Shown: one piece after another, positions 24,513-33,639 of the stretch
Numbering within the stretch: the stretch's first letter is position 1
Layout of the letters: each line of letters starts with the position of its first letter
Assembly: GCF_014648435.1 (NCBI RefSeq)
Contig: NZ_BMRC01000017.1
Coordinates: 1 to 64,000 of the forward strand
DNA length: 64,000 nt
Origin: Nonomuraea spiralis
GTDB taxonomy: Bacteria > Actinomycetota > Actinomycetes > Streptosporangiales > Streptosporangiaceae
Reading direction: 5' to 3'
Program-made: the position numbers and the translations under genes
Notes under the pieces: model-generated
What the model was told of the DNA's origin: nothing
Databases searched by the model: none
Seen by the model: only the letters and a program-made list of their open reading frames with translations

Positions 24513-27500
24513 ATGGATGGGGATGCGGGGCTTCGCGTCACGCTGCTCGGCGCCTTGCGGGTGTCGCGCGGTGACACCGTCCTGGCCGTTCCCGGCGCGC
24601 GGTCGCAGGCGTTGTTCGTACGGCTGGCGCTCGCCGGGGGGCGTCCGGTCGAGCAGGGTGTCCTCGTGGACGCGATCTGGGCCGAGGATCCGCCGGCCGG
24701 TCCCGGCCACGCGCTACAGGCCCTCGTCTCGCGGTTACGCCGGACGCTCGGCTCGGCCGGGGACGTCACGCAGGCCGCGGGCGGCTACCGGCTGGCCGTG
24801 GATCCGTCCGATGTGGACGTGCTGCGGTTCGGGCAACTCGCCGCCGCGGGGCGTGACCGTCTGCGCGCCGGTGACGTGGAGGCCGCGGCGGGCGTGCTCG
24901 GGGAGGCCGTGGCACTGTGGGGTGATCGTCCCGGGGACGAGCCCGCGGTTGTCGCCGGGGTCGCGCCCGCCACCGCGACCTGGCTGGCCCACGCCTCGGT
25001 CGAGGCCGTCGCCGACCTCGCCGACGCCGAGTTGTCGCTGGGGCGTGCGGACGCGGCCGCCGTACGCCTGACCGCGCTGCTCGCCGGTCGGCCCGTCCAT
25101 GAACGGGCGGCCGCGCTGCTCATGGACGCGCTCGCCGCCCAGGGACGCCAGGCCGACGCCCTGGCCCTGTACGAGCACGTCCGTGAGACGTTGGCCGACG
25201 TCCTCGGCACCGACCCCGGCGCCGCCCTGCGCGACCGCCACCTGCACCTCCTCCGCGCCGCGCCCCCCGCTCCCTCCACCGCCGTACGGACCGAGGGCGG
25301 GAACGTGCCGGTGCCGTTGACCAGCTTCGTCGGGCGGGACGACGACCTTGCCCGGGTCGGTGCGCTGCTGGCCGCCGGACGTCTGGTGACCGTGCTCGGC
25401 CCGGGAGGCGCCGGCAAGACGCGCCTCGCCGTCGAGGCCGCCCGCCGTCACCGCCACCAGTACCGCGACGGCGCCTGGATGATCGACCTCGCCTCGGTCA
25501 CCGAACCGGCCAAGGTCGGCGCGGCCGTGCTCGCCGGGATCGGCCTGCGCGGGGGCGCGGTCTTCGAGGCCCGCACGCGGACCCAGTACGACGCCCGCAC
25601 GCGGACCCCAGACGAGGTCCGCACGCGCAGCGAGGGTGACGAGCTGGACGTGCTGGTGGAGCGGCTCGGCGGGCGGGAGAGCCTGCTGCTGGTCGACAAC
25701 TGCGAGCACCTGATCGACGCCGTGGCCCACCTGGTCGCGGCATTGTTGCCCCGATGCGCCGGCCTGCGAGTCCTGGCCACCAGCCGCGAACCCCTCGCGG
25801 TGGACGGCGAGGCGCTGGTGCCGCTCGGCCCGCTCGCGCTGCCCGGCCCGGACGACGGCGTCGAGCAGGCCGGGCGGGCGGCGTCGGTGCGCCTGTTCAC
25901 CGAGCGGGCCGCGGCCGTACGGCCGGGCTTCGAGCTGGACGACACCACGTTGCCCGAGGTCCGGCGGGTGGTCCGCGGCCTGGACGGGATGCCGCTGGCG
26001 CTGGAGCTGGCCGCGGCCCGGCTGCGTACGCTGTCGTTGCCCGAGCTGGCCGACGGGCTGTCCGACCGGTTCCGGCTGCTGACCACCGGCAACCGTACGG
26101 CCCTGCCCCGGCACCGTACGCTGCGCGCGGTCATCGCCTGGAGCTGGGAACCGCTGGGCGAGCACGAGCGCATCCTCGCGGAACGCATCTCCGTGCTGCC
26201 GGGCGGCGTCACGCCCGCCTCGGCCACCGCCGTCCGCGCGGGCACCGCCGTGCCCGCCGCCGACGTCCCCGACCTGCTCGCGGCCCTGGTCGACCGGTCG
26301 TTGTTGCAGCTCGCGCCCGACCCGGGCCGCTACCGCATGCTGGAGACGCTGCGCGAGTACGGCACCGGTCGCCTGGCCGAGCGGGGCGAGCTCGGCGCCG
26401 TACGTGACCTGGCCGCGGGGTACTTCGCCGAGCTGACGGCCCGGCAGGACCCGGAGCTGCGCGGACCCGGCCAGCTCAGGGCGATGCGGATCATCGGCGC
26501 CGAGTACGACAACGCGCTGGCCGCCCTGCGCCGCCGGTGCGAGACCGGCGACGCCTCCGGCGCGGTCGCCCTGGCGCTGAACCTGACCTGGTACTGGCAG
26601 ATGTTCGGCCGGGACGACGACGCGGCCCACTGGCTGGGCGAGGCGCTGGCGGTGCCCGGCGGCGAGCCGACTCCGGCCCGCGACTGCGCCCTCGCGATCC
26701 ACCTGTTCAGCGGGCCCGGCAGCGAGGCGGAGACGCGCGAGCCGGCCGCCAGGCTGCGCGCGTACGCGGAGCTGCCCGGCCCGTACGGCGTGCTCGCCGC
26801 GCTCGTGCAGGAGGAGGCGACCAGGGCGGCGATGCTCGACGAGCTGGCGGGCGGGGACGACGTGTGGATGTCCGGGCTGGCCCACATGTTCCGGGCCCGG
26901 TTCGCCGAGAACGCGGGCGAGCTGGACGGCATGCGCGCCGACGTCGAGGCGGCCCTGGCCCGCTTCCGGCAGGCCGGCGACCGCTGGGGCCAGGCCGGCG
27001 CGCTGCCGATGCGCGCCCAGCTCCGGCAGTACGACGGCGACCTCGACGGCGCGCTGGCCGACCTGCGCGAGGCCCGTACGCTGGCCGGCGAGTTCGGCTC
27101 GCTCAGCCTGCGCGACGAGGTGTACCGGGATCTGCGCCGGATCGACCTGCACCTGCTGCGCGGCGACACCGACCGGGCGGTCGTGTTGCTCGGCGAGACC
27201 CGCGACCGGGCCGGGCGCGCGGGTTCGGCGGACATGCTGATCCTGGTCGACGCGCGGGAGGCGGGCTTCTGGGCCCGGCACGGCGACCTGGACCGGGCGC
27301 GGCGGCTGCTCGACGACGCCGAACGCGGCCTGCGCGAGGGCGGCACGTTCCTCCGCGACCACGTGTGGACGCTGGTCGGCTGCGTACGGGCCGCGCTCTG
27401 CCTGGGGCTGGGCGACCTGGCCGGTGCGGAGAGGGCGTTGACCGGGGCGTACGCGGCGGCGCTGGAGACCGGGGACCTGCCGATCCTGTCGCTGGTGGCG

Positions 27501-27770
27501 GTGAACGTGGCCGCGCTGGCCGAGGCGTACGGGCGGCGGCGGGAGTCGGCCGTGCTGCTCGGTGTCGCCGCCCGGTTGCGTGGTGCCCACGACCGTACCG
27601 ACCGGCAGGTCCGCGAGCTCACCGGACGGGGGCGGGCCGCGCTCGGTGAGGAGTCCTTCGCCGCGGCGTACGGCGAGGGCTGGGCACTGGACGGAAAAGC
27701 GGCCGCGAGCGCCACCGACCCGGCCCGCCTGCACCGGAAACCCGACCCGGCCCGCCTGCACTGTCCGTAG
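24513..27770 (+). CDS. AfsR/SARP-like regulator: BTAD, NB-ARC ATPase and TPR
   Basis: About 1085 residues. Order: OmpR-like winged helix (about 5-90), bacterial transcriptional activation domain (95-240), P-loop ATPase with Walker A GPGGAGKTR (about 296) and Walker B LLLVDNCEHL (about 390), then alpha-solenoid/TPR repeats to the end. These large regulators usually activate a nearby pathway; the divergent monooxygenase-SGNH pair is the obvious target. ATG 24513 is chosen because for GTG 24495 the AGGAGG lies too close. A 24-bp tandem repeat interrupts the ATPase domain between Walker A and B. Confidence 0.85.
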   Translation: MDGDAGLRVTLLGALRVSRGDTVLAVPGARSQALFVRLALAGGRPVEQGVLVDAIWAEDPPAGPGHALQALVSRLRRTLGSAGDVTQAAGGYRLAVDPSDVDVLRFGQLAAAGRDRLRAGDVEAAAGVLGEAVALWGDRPGDEPAVVAGVAPATATWLAHASVEAVADLADAELSLGRADAAAVRLTALLAGRPVHERAAALLMDALAAQGRQADALALYEHVRETLADVLGTDPGAALRDRHLHLLRAAPPAPSTAVRTEGGNVPVPLTSFVGRDDDLARVGALLAAGRLVTVLGPGGAGKTRLAVEAARRHRHQYRDGAWMIDLASVTEPAKVGAAVLAGIGLRGGAVFEARTRTQYDARTRTPDEVRTRSEGDELDVLVERLGGRESLLLVDNCEHLIDAVAHLVAALLPRCAGLRVLATSREPLAVDGEALVPLGPLALPGPDDGVEQAGRAASVRLFTERAAAVRPGFELDDTTLPEVRRVVRGLDGMPLALELAAARLRTLSLPELADGLSDRFRLLTTGNRTALPRHRTLRAVIAWSWEPLGEHERILAERISVLPGGVTPASATAVRAGTAVPAADVPDLLAALVDRSLLQLAPDPGRYRMLETLREYGTGRLAERGELGAVRDLAAGYFAELTARQDPELRGPGQLRAMRIIGAEYDNALAALRRRCETGDASGAVALALNLTWYWQMFGRDDDAAHWLGEALAVPGGEPTPARDCALAIHLFSGPGSEAETREPAARLRAYAELPGPYGVLAALVQEEATRAAMLDELAGGDDVWMSGLAHMFRARFAENAGELDGMRADVEAALARFRQAGDRWGQAGALPMRAQLRQYDGDLDGALADLREARTLAGEFGSLSLRDEVYRDLRRIDLHLLRGDTDRAVVLLGETRDRAGRAGSADMLILVDAREAGFWARHGDLDRARRLLDDAERGLREGGTFLRDHVWTLVGCVRAALCLGLGDLAGAERALTGAYAAALETGDLPILSLVAVNVAALAEAYGRRRESAVLLGVAARLRGAHDRTDRQVRELTGRGRAALGEESFAAAYGEGWALDGKAAASATDPARLHRKPDPARLHCP
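25569..25640 (+). repeat. Three in-frame 24-bp tandem repeats inside the AfsR-like gene
   Basis: Units 25569-25592, 25593-25616 and 25617-25640 encode ARTRTQYD, ARTRTPDE and VRTRSEGD. They add a charged 24-residue insert to the NB-ARC domain, consistent with slippage expansion. Confidence 0.75.
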
Positions 27771-27813
27771 GGCCGGCTCGGCGCAGTGCTTGCGGGCTCG
27801 TACCCTTGGTCCC

Positions 27814-28737
27814 GTGTTGAGTAGTAACCGGCTGCGTGTCCTGCTTGAGGTGTTCAGGACGGGCAGCATCGCCGGTGCGGCCAGGGAGCTGAAGTTGTCG
27901 CCGTCCGCCGTGTCCCACCAGCTCTCCCGGCTGGAGCAGGAGGCGGGGGTCGGGCTGGTCGAGCGCAACGCCCAGAGCCTTCGGCTGACCGAGGCGGGAC
28001 GCCGCCTGGCCATCCGGGCCCAGGAGGTCGTCGACATCATCGAGGCGGCCGAGAAGGACCTGCTCGCCCAGGCCCGGGTGGACGCCGGCGAACTGCGCAT
28101 CGGCTTCTTCGCCTCCGCCGGCTACCGGCTGCTGCCGCTGGCGTTGTCGCGCTTCGCCTCCAGGTACCCGAACGTGGCGCTCGACCTGGTGGAGGGCCAG
28201 CCGTACGAGCTGCTGCCCGATCTGGAGCGCGGGGCGCTGGACGTGCTGGTGGTGTTCGAGCACGCCCTCGACCCGTGGAAGTGCCCCGAAGGGGTGGAGG
28301 TGGTGCACCTGTTCGACGAGCCCCAGCTCCTGGTCCTGCCGACCGGCCACCCCGCCGCCCAGCGGCCCAAGGTACGGCTGGCCGACCTGGCCGACGAGCC
28401 CTGGATCACCACGTTCGGCGCCGAGCACCCGGTGTCGATCCTTGAGCGGGCCAGCACGCTGGAGGGTTTCTCGCCGCAGATCCGCTGCCGCAGCGACCAC
28501 TACGAGGTGACGATCGGCCTGGTACGGGCCGGGCTCGGCGTCGCGCTGGTGCCGAGCCTCGGCCTGCAGGGCGCGACCGGGCTGCACACCTGCCGCCTGG
28601 CCACGCCCAACCTGTTCCGCAGGATCGGCGTGGCCAGGCGGCCGACCAATCCCAACCCGGCCGCCCGGTTCTTCCTGGCCTACCTGCGTACGGCCTCGGC
28701 CCAGCTCAGGAACTCGATGGAGCCTTCGCTGCGCTGA
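27814..28737 (+). CDS. LysR-family transcriptional regulator
   Basis: 307 residues: N-terminal HTH (about 3-60, GSIAGAARELKLSPSAVSHQLSRLE) and a type 2 periplasmic-binding effector domain (about 90-300). The GTG start lacks a clear ribosome site, so the message may be leaderless. It follows the AfsR gene by 43 bp in the same direction, and its last 32 bp overlap the end of the convergent serine hydrolase gene. Natural targets: its neighbours or the D-aminoacylase operon (inference). Confidence 0.88.
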   Translation: MLSSNRLRVLLEVFRTGSIAGAARELKLSPSAVSHQLSRLEQEAGVGLVERNAQSLRLTEAGRRLAIRAQEVVDIIEAAEKDLLAQARVDAGELRIGFFASAGYRLLPLALSRFASRYPNVALDLVEGQPYELLPDLERGALDVLVVFEHALDPWKCPEGVEVVHLFDEPQLLVLPTGHPAAQRPKVRLADLADEPWITTFGAEHPVSILERASTLEGFSPQIRCRSDHYEVTIGLVRAGLGVALVPSLGLQGATGLHTCRLATPNLFRRIGVARRPTNPNPAARFFLAYLRTASAQLRNSMEPSLR

Positions 28738-29458
28738 GGCGGGCGGCGACGTCCAGACCGGCCCGCCGTACGGCGGAGGTCAGGTCGTGCTCGCTGCCCG
28801 CGGGCCCGTGGGCGAGGACGGCGTAGGCGATCCGGCCGTCCATGATGCCGACGTCGGACCGTACGCCCTCGTCGGTGCCGGTCTTGTTGGCCAGCCAGTC
28901 GCCCTCGGGATCGTGCCTGACCAGGGCGGGGACGAGCCCGTGGTCGGTGTTCTGCCGCATCCAGCCGCGCATGATCGACTGCCAGCCGCCCGTCCCGGCG
29001 ACGAGCGCGGCCAGGCCGGAGAGCTCGGCCGCGGTGCCGATCGCGAACGTCGGCGGGTCCTGCGGGCCGCGCGGCTCCCTGATGCGGTCGAGCAGCCGGG
29101 TACGCGACAACCCGAGCGCCGCGGCCGCCGCGTTGACGCGGTCCACGCCGATCGTGCGCAGCAGGGCGTTCGTGGCGGTGTTGTCGCTGATCGCGGCGGT
29201 CAGCAGGGCGAGGTCGCCGATCGTCCAGCTCCGCCCGGACAGCGACAGCAGCAGCCCCGAGCCGCCGCAGTAGTCGTCGTCGTGCAGCGTCACGGGCGTT
29301 TCGGGGTCCAGGATGCCGCCCTCGACGCTCATCGCCACCTCGGCCAGCAGCAGCAGCTTGCCGACGCTGGCCAGCGGCAGCTCGGCGTCCTCGTTGACGC
29401 CGTGGAAGTCGCCCGTCACCAGATCCCGCGTCGCGACGGCGAGCGTGATGTCGTTCAC
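28706..29458 (-). CDS. Penicillin-recognising-type serine hydrolase (class A beta-lactamase-like)
   Basis: 250 residues with the three landmark motifs in order: S31-V-G-K34, S91-D-N93 and K192-T-G194. No signal peptide: the protein starts VNDITLAVATRDL and is probably cytoplasmic, unlike true beta-lactamases. The Glu-x-x-Leu-Asn omega-loop motif of class A enzymes is not seen (REPRGPQDPP occupies that place), so efficient beta-lactam deacylation is doubtful; an amidase or esterase role fits better. GTG overlaps the D-aminoacylase stop (GTGA), so it is the second gene of that operon. Confidence 0.8.
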   Translation of the reverse strand: MNDITLAVATRDLVTGDFHGVNEDAELPLASVGKLLLLAEVAMSVEGGILDPETPVTLHDDDYCGGSGLLLSLSGRSWTIGDLALLTAAISDNTATNALLRTIGVDRVNAAAAALGLSRTRLLDRIREPRGPQDPPTFAIGTAAELSGLAALVAGTGGWQSIMRGWMRQNTDHGLVPALVRHDPEGDWLANKTGTDEGVRSDVGIMDGRIAYAVLAHGPAGSEHDLTSAVRRAGLDVAARLSAAKAPSSS

Positions 29459-31038
29459 CGGCCGATGATCCTTCCTGGTCTGTCCTCGGTGAGCTTGTTG
29501 TCCTCGACGGCGATCCGGCCGGCCACGACGACGGCCCGGATGCCGACGGGAGGCAGCAGCGGATCGGCGTACGTGGCGCCGTCGGCCACCGTGGCGGGGT
29601 CGAGGAGCACCAGGTCGGCGTGCGCGCCGTCGCGTACGACGCCCCTGCCGGCCAGGCCGAACCGGTCGGCCGCCATGCCGGTCATCTTGTGGACCGCGAC
29701 CTCCAGCGGGAACAGGCCCTGGTCGCGGGAGTAGCGGCCGAGCACCCTGGGGAAGGTGCCGGCCAGGCGGGGGTGCGGATGGCCGGGCTTGGGCACGCCG
29801 TCCGAGCCGATCATCGTGAACTCGCCGGTCAGGACCCGCTGGACGTCGTCCTCGCGCATCGAGTGGCTGATGATCGTCACCTCGCCCTCCTCGGCGAGGA
29901 GCAGTTCGGCGGCGGTGTCCACGGGGTCGCCGCCCAGTTCGGCGATCGTGCGGCCCTCGGCCTCGGGGTGGCGGGTGGCGCAGGCGACCGAGATGCGGTC
30001 CCAGCCGCCGTTGCCGACCGTGTTCTCCCAGCCGGGCACGCCGACCTCGATCGCCTCGCGCATCCTGGCCCGCTGGCCGGGGTCGCGCAGCCGGTCGAGC
30101 AGCGCCTCGGTGCCGCCGTCGTTGGCCCACGGGGGGAACATCGCCGACAGCGACGTGCTGCCCTCGGTGTAGGGGTAGACGTCGCAGGTGAGGTCCATGC
30201 CCTGGGCACGCAGTTCGGCCATGCGGGGGAGCGTGCGCAGGGTCTTGCCCCAGGCGTGCCGTCCCGCGGTCTTGTGGTGGCTGACGTGCAGCGCGGCCCC
30301 GCTCCTGCGGGCGATCTCGACGGCCTCCTCCAGCGCCTCCTCGACGCGGGACATCTCGTCGCGCAGGTGGGTGACGTACGGCTTGCCGTGCCGGGCCGCG
30401 ACGCGGGCCAGCGCGACCACCTCGGCGGTGTCGCCGTACGTGCCGGGGGTGTAGATGAGACCGGTGGACAGGCCGGCGGCGCCGGCGGCCAGGGCGTCGT
30501 CCAGCAGCGCGCACATGGTGTCGAGCTCGGAGGGGGTGGCCGGGCGGTCCTCGTAGCCGAGCACGCCGGCCCGCAGGGTGCCGTGGCCGACGAGGGAGGT
30601 CAGGTGGTTCGACCGGGGGGCGTGCTCATGCGCCTCCACAAACCCGTCGTAGTCCTGAAATATCGGGATATCACCGCCGAAACCGGCGCGGCTTGACCGG
30701 CGCAGCGCCGGCACCCGCTCGGGCAGCGCGGGGAACAGGCTCGACCCGCAGTTGCCGCAGATCTCCACGGTGACGCCCATGAGCACGGGCGCGGCGGCCA
30801 GGTCGCGACCGGCCTCGCCGAGCAGGGTGACCGCGTCGGAATGGGTGTGGACGTCGATGAACCCGGGCGCGACCACCAGCCCGGCGGCGTCGATCACCCG
30901 CCCCCCGCCCCCGTCGGACGGCCCGCCCTCGGGCAGCAGGACGAGGCGGTCACCGCGGACGCCGACGTCGGCACGGCGCAACGGCGCGCCCGTCCCGTCG
31001 GCGACGAGACCACCGCTGATCAGTACGTCGAGGCTCAC
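29455..31038 (-). CDS. N-acyl-D-amino-acid deacylase (D-aminoacylase)
   Basis: 527 residues, amidohydrolase superfamily. Metal and catalytic features: FIDVHTHSD near residue 62, Cys in VEICGNCG, His in THLRDE, His in HVSHHK, Asp in IGSDGVP. This is the set seen in Alcaligenes D-aminoacylase, which frees D-amino acids from N-acyl forms. GTG 31038 is the start. Next to a polar amino acid importer (its ATPase ends 31 bp upstream, same strand) and a serine hydrolase, suggesting use of D-amino acid conjugates. Confidence 0.9.
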   Translation of the reverse strand: MSLDVLISGGLVADGTGAPLRRADVGVRGDRLVLLPEGGPSDGGGGRVIDAAGLVVAPGFIDVHTHSDAVTLLGEAGRDLAAAPVLMGVTVEICGNCGSSLFPALPERVPALRRSSRAGFGGDIPIFQDYDGFVEAHEHAPRSNHLTSLVGHGTLRAGVLGYEDRPATPSELDTMCALLDDALAAGAAGLSTGLIYTPGTYGDTAEVVALARVAARHGKPYVTHLRDEMSRVEEALEEAVEIARRSGAALHVSHHKTAGRHAWGKTLRTLPRMAELRAQGMDLTCDVYPYTEGSTSLSAMFPPWANDGGTEALLDRLRDPGQRARMREAIEVGVPGWENTVGNGGWDRISVACATRHPEAEGRTIAELGGDPVDTAAELLLAEEGEVTIISHSMREDDVQRVLTGEFTMIGSDGVPKPGHPHPRLAGTFPRVLGRYSRDQGLFPLEVAVHKMTGMAADRFGLAGRGVVRDGAHADLVLLDPATVADGATYADPLLPPVGIRAVVVAGRIAVEDNKLTEDRPGRIIGR

Positions 31039-31069
31039 GCGGCCGGACCCTTCACGAGTAGCGAGCCGT

Positions 31070-31834
31070 TCACAGCACCTGCCCGAGGAAGGCGCGGGTA
31101 CGTTCGTGACGCGGCGAGGACAGCACCTCGCGGGGCGGTCCCTCCTCCACGATCACGCCGTCGTCGATGAACACCAGGTGGTCGCCCGCCTCTCTGGCGA
31201 AGCCCATCTCATGGGTCACCACGATCATCGTCATCCCGCTCGCCGCCAGGTCGCGCATGACCTGAAGCACCTCCTGCACCAGCTCGGGGTCGAGCGCGCT
31301 GGTCGGCTCGTCGAACAGCATGAGTTTGGGGTCCATGGCCAGGCTGCGGGCGATCGCGACCCGCTGCTGCTGGCCGCCCGAGAGCTGCCGGGGGTAGTAG
31401 CCGGCCCGGTCGGCCAGCCCCACCCGTTCGAGCAGCGTCATCGCCCGCTCGGCCGCAGCCGCCTTCGACAGGCGCTTGACCGTGCACGGGCCCTCCATGA
31501 CGTTCTCCAGCGCCGTCATGTGCGGGAACAGGTGGAAACGCTGGAAGACCATGCCGATCTCCTGGCGCTGGCGGCACAGGTCGCCGGGGCGCAGCAGGTG
31601 GAGCTTGCCGCCCTGCTCGCTGAAGCCCATGAGCTCACCGTCCACCCAGACCCGGCCCGCGTCGATCGTCTCCAGCCGGTTGACGCAACGCAGCAGCGTC
31701 GACTTGCCGGACCCGGACGGGCCCACCACGCACACCACCGCGCCGGCCGGCACGTCGAGGCTCACGCCCTTCAGCACCTCAAGCTGGCCGAAGCGCTTCC
31801 TGACCGATTCGATCTTCACCATGCTAGTGGCCAC
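31070..31834 (-). CDS. Polar amino acid ABC transporter ATPase (GlnQ/HisP type)
   Basis: 254 residues: Walker A GPSGSGKST, Q-loop VFQRFHLFPHMT, signature LSGGQQQR, Walker B LMLFDEPTSALD, H-switch VTHEMGFA. GTG 31834 is chosen because AGGAGG lies seven bases upstream; it overlaps the permease end by 11 bp. ATG 31822 is the alternative. Confidence 0.92.
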   Translation of the reverse strand: MATSMVKIESVRKRFGQLEVLKGVSLDVPAGAVVCVVGPSGSGKSTLLRCVNRLETIDAGRVWVDGELMGFSEQGGKLHLLRPGDLCRQRQEIGMVFQRFHLFPHMTALENVMEGPCTVKRLSKAAAAERAMTLLERVGLADRAGYYPRQLSGGQQQRVAIARSLAMDPKLMLFDEPTSALDPELVQEVLQVMRDLAASGMTMIVVTHEMGFAREAGDHLVFIDDGVIVEEGPPREVLSSPRHERTRAFLGQVL

Positions 31835-32654
31835 GGCTGAACCTCCTCTCCAGGGAGCGCTGGCCGACGGTGGCCACGCTGGTGAGCAGCAGGTACCACG
31901 TCGAGGCGACCACCAGCAGCGCGATCACCTCGAAGTTGTCCAGGTAGATGCGCTGTGACACGGTCAGCAACTCCGCGCCGGAGATGACCGAGACCATCGA
32001 GGTGGTCTTCAGCATCGAGATGAACTGGTTGCCGGTCGGCGGGATGATCACCCGCATCGCCTGGGGCAGCACGACCCTGCGCAGGATCTGCCGGTGCGTC
32101 ATGCCCAGCGACTCGGCCGCCTCCCGCTGCCCCGGATCGACCGAACGGATGCCCGCGCGGACGATCTCGGCCATGTACGCGCCCTCGTTGATCGTCAGCC
32201 CGAGCAGCGCCGCCGTGAACGGCGTGATCAGCTCGTTGGCCGGCCACTGGAGGAACATCGGCCCGCCGAACGGCACGCCGAGCCCGATCTCGGGGAAGAC
32301 CAGGCCGATGTTGAACCAGAAGATGAGCTGCACCAGCAGCGGCGTGCCGCGGAAGAACCAGGTGTAGAGGCCGGCCGCGCCGCGCAGCACCGGGCTGTCC
32401 GAGAGCTGCATGACGGCGGCGAACACACCGAGCGCGACGCCGATGACCATGGACAGCGCGGTGAGCGCGATCGTGATCCACAGGCCGCCGAGCACCCGGC
32501 CGTCCAGCAGGAACTCGGCGATCACGTCCCAGTGGAGGTTGGGGTTGACGATGACCGTGTAGGCCAGCCACGCCATCACGAGGGCCGCGACCACAGCCGC
32601 GACGAGCCGCCCTGGCCTGGGCGGCTTCACCGCCTCGATCGGGAGCTCGGTCAT
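31824..32654 (-). CDS. Polar amino acid ABC transporter permease (HisM/GlnP type)
   Basis: 276 residues, about five to six helices, with the His/Glu/Gln/Arg-opine EAA loop (REAAESLGMTHRQILRRVVLPQA). The ATG overlaps the binding-protein stop (ATGA). Only one permease gene is present, so it probably works as a homodimer. Confidence 0.92.
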   Translation of the reverse strand: MTELPIEAVKPPRPGRLVAAVVAALVMAWLAYTVIVNPNLHWDVIAEFLLDGRVLGGLWITIALTALSMVIGVALGVFAAVMQLSDSPVLRGAAGLYTWFFRGTPLLVQLIFWFNIGLVFPEIGLGVPFGGPMFLQWPANELITPFTAALLGLTINEGAYMAEIVRAGIRSVDPGQREAAESLGMTHRQILRRVVLPQAMRVIIPPTGNQFISMLKTTSMVSVISGAELLTVSQRIYLDNFEVIALLVVASTWYLLLTSVATVGQRSLERRFSRGH

Positions 32655-33517
32655 GCGCCGGTGTTGATCGTGACCTTGGGCACGGCGTTGGCCGTCGTGC
32701 CGTACCTCTCCAGGATCTTGCCGTACTCGCCGCTGTCGATCAGCTCCTGGAGCGCCTTGGCGACGGCGTCGCGCAGGCCGGTCTGCTTCTTGTCGATCGC
32801 GATGCCCCACGGTCCGGCGTCGTACTGCTCGGACAGGACCTCGTACTTGCCGGTCTCCTTGGCGTACATGGCGGCGACGGGGGAGTCGACGATCGTGGCG
32901 ACCGTACGGCCGGAGTCGATGGTGAGCAGGCCGGTGGGGGCGTCCTCACTCTGCATGATCTCCATCTTCTGGGCGCACTTCTCGTTCTGGCGCTTGCCGA
33001 TCTCCAGGTTGGAGCTGCCCTTGGCCAGGACGACCTTCTTGCCGCACAGGTCTTCGAGGGTCTTGATGCCCTCGGGGTTGCCCTTCTTGACCATGATCGA
33101 GCCGCCGGCGTTGAAGTAGTCGACGAAGTCGACGGCCTTGCGGCGCTGTTCGAGGTCGCTGAGCGCGGCCATGGCGATGTCCCACCTGCCGCCCTGCAGT
33201 CCCGGGATGAGACCGTCGAAGGAGGCGTTGATGATCCGGGTCTTCAGCCCGAGCCGCTCGCCGACGGCCACGGCCAGGTCGGCGTCGACGCCGGTCATCT
33301 CCTGGGTGCCCGGCTTGTACATCTCCATCGGGGGATAGCCTTCCGACGTCGCCATGCGCAGCTCGCCCGACTTCCGTACGGAATCGGGGACGAGGTCCTT
33401 GGCGTTCTTGCCGGTCGAGGAGGGCGGCGTGGGGGTCGCCGCATCCGTGGTGGACCGCCCGCATCCAGCGCCGAGCGCGCAGGCCGCCACCAGGGCGATG
33501 ACCAGGTGTGTTCGCAT
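32651..33517 (-). CDS. Amino acid-binding lipoprotein (SBP family 3)
   Basis: 288 residues. Signal peptide with lipobox ALGAGC (Cys19), then the SBP_bac_3 fold: LRMATSEGYPPMEMY, VDADLAVAVGERLGL, DFVDYFNAGGSIMVKKG. Captures a polar amino acid outside the cell for the permease/ATPase encoded downstream. First gene of the operon. Confidence 0.9.
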   Translation of the reverse strand: MRTHLVIALVAACALGAGCGRSTTDAATPTPPSSTGKNAKDLVPDSVRKSGELRMATSEGYPPMEMYKPGTQEMTGVDADLAVAVGERLGLKTRIINASFDGLIPGLQGGRWDIAMAALSDLEQRRKAVDFVDYFNAGGSIMVKKGNPEGIKTLEDLCGKKVVLAKGSSNLEIGKRQNEKCAQKMEIMQSEDAPTGLLTIDSGRTVATIVDSPVAAMYAKETGKYEVLSEQYDAGPWGIAIDKKQTGLRDAVAKALQELIDSGEYGKILERYGTTANAVPKVTINTGA

Positions 33518-33639
33518 GGCATGTCATCGTGGCCAGGCAGTCAGGCGCCACCAAGCCTCGTGAAGGCATGCGACCCTCAGCCTCGAATCCTTCGATGCTC
33601 GACCCTGCCAGGCGTCGTGGTTGCTTACGCTCGCGCCTC

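Noticed and set aside
24735..28100. Very long open frame antisense to the AfsR-like and LysR genes
   Set aside because: Explained by high G+C removing stop codons; its product is repetitive Arg/Gln/Val-rich with no domain, while the + strand has clear motifs.
28706..29458. Antibiotic-resistance beta-lactamase
   Set aside because: No export signal and no omega-loop Glu; operon context points to amino acid metabolism.
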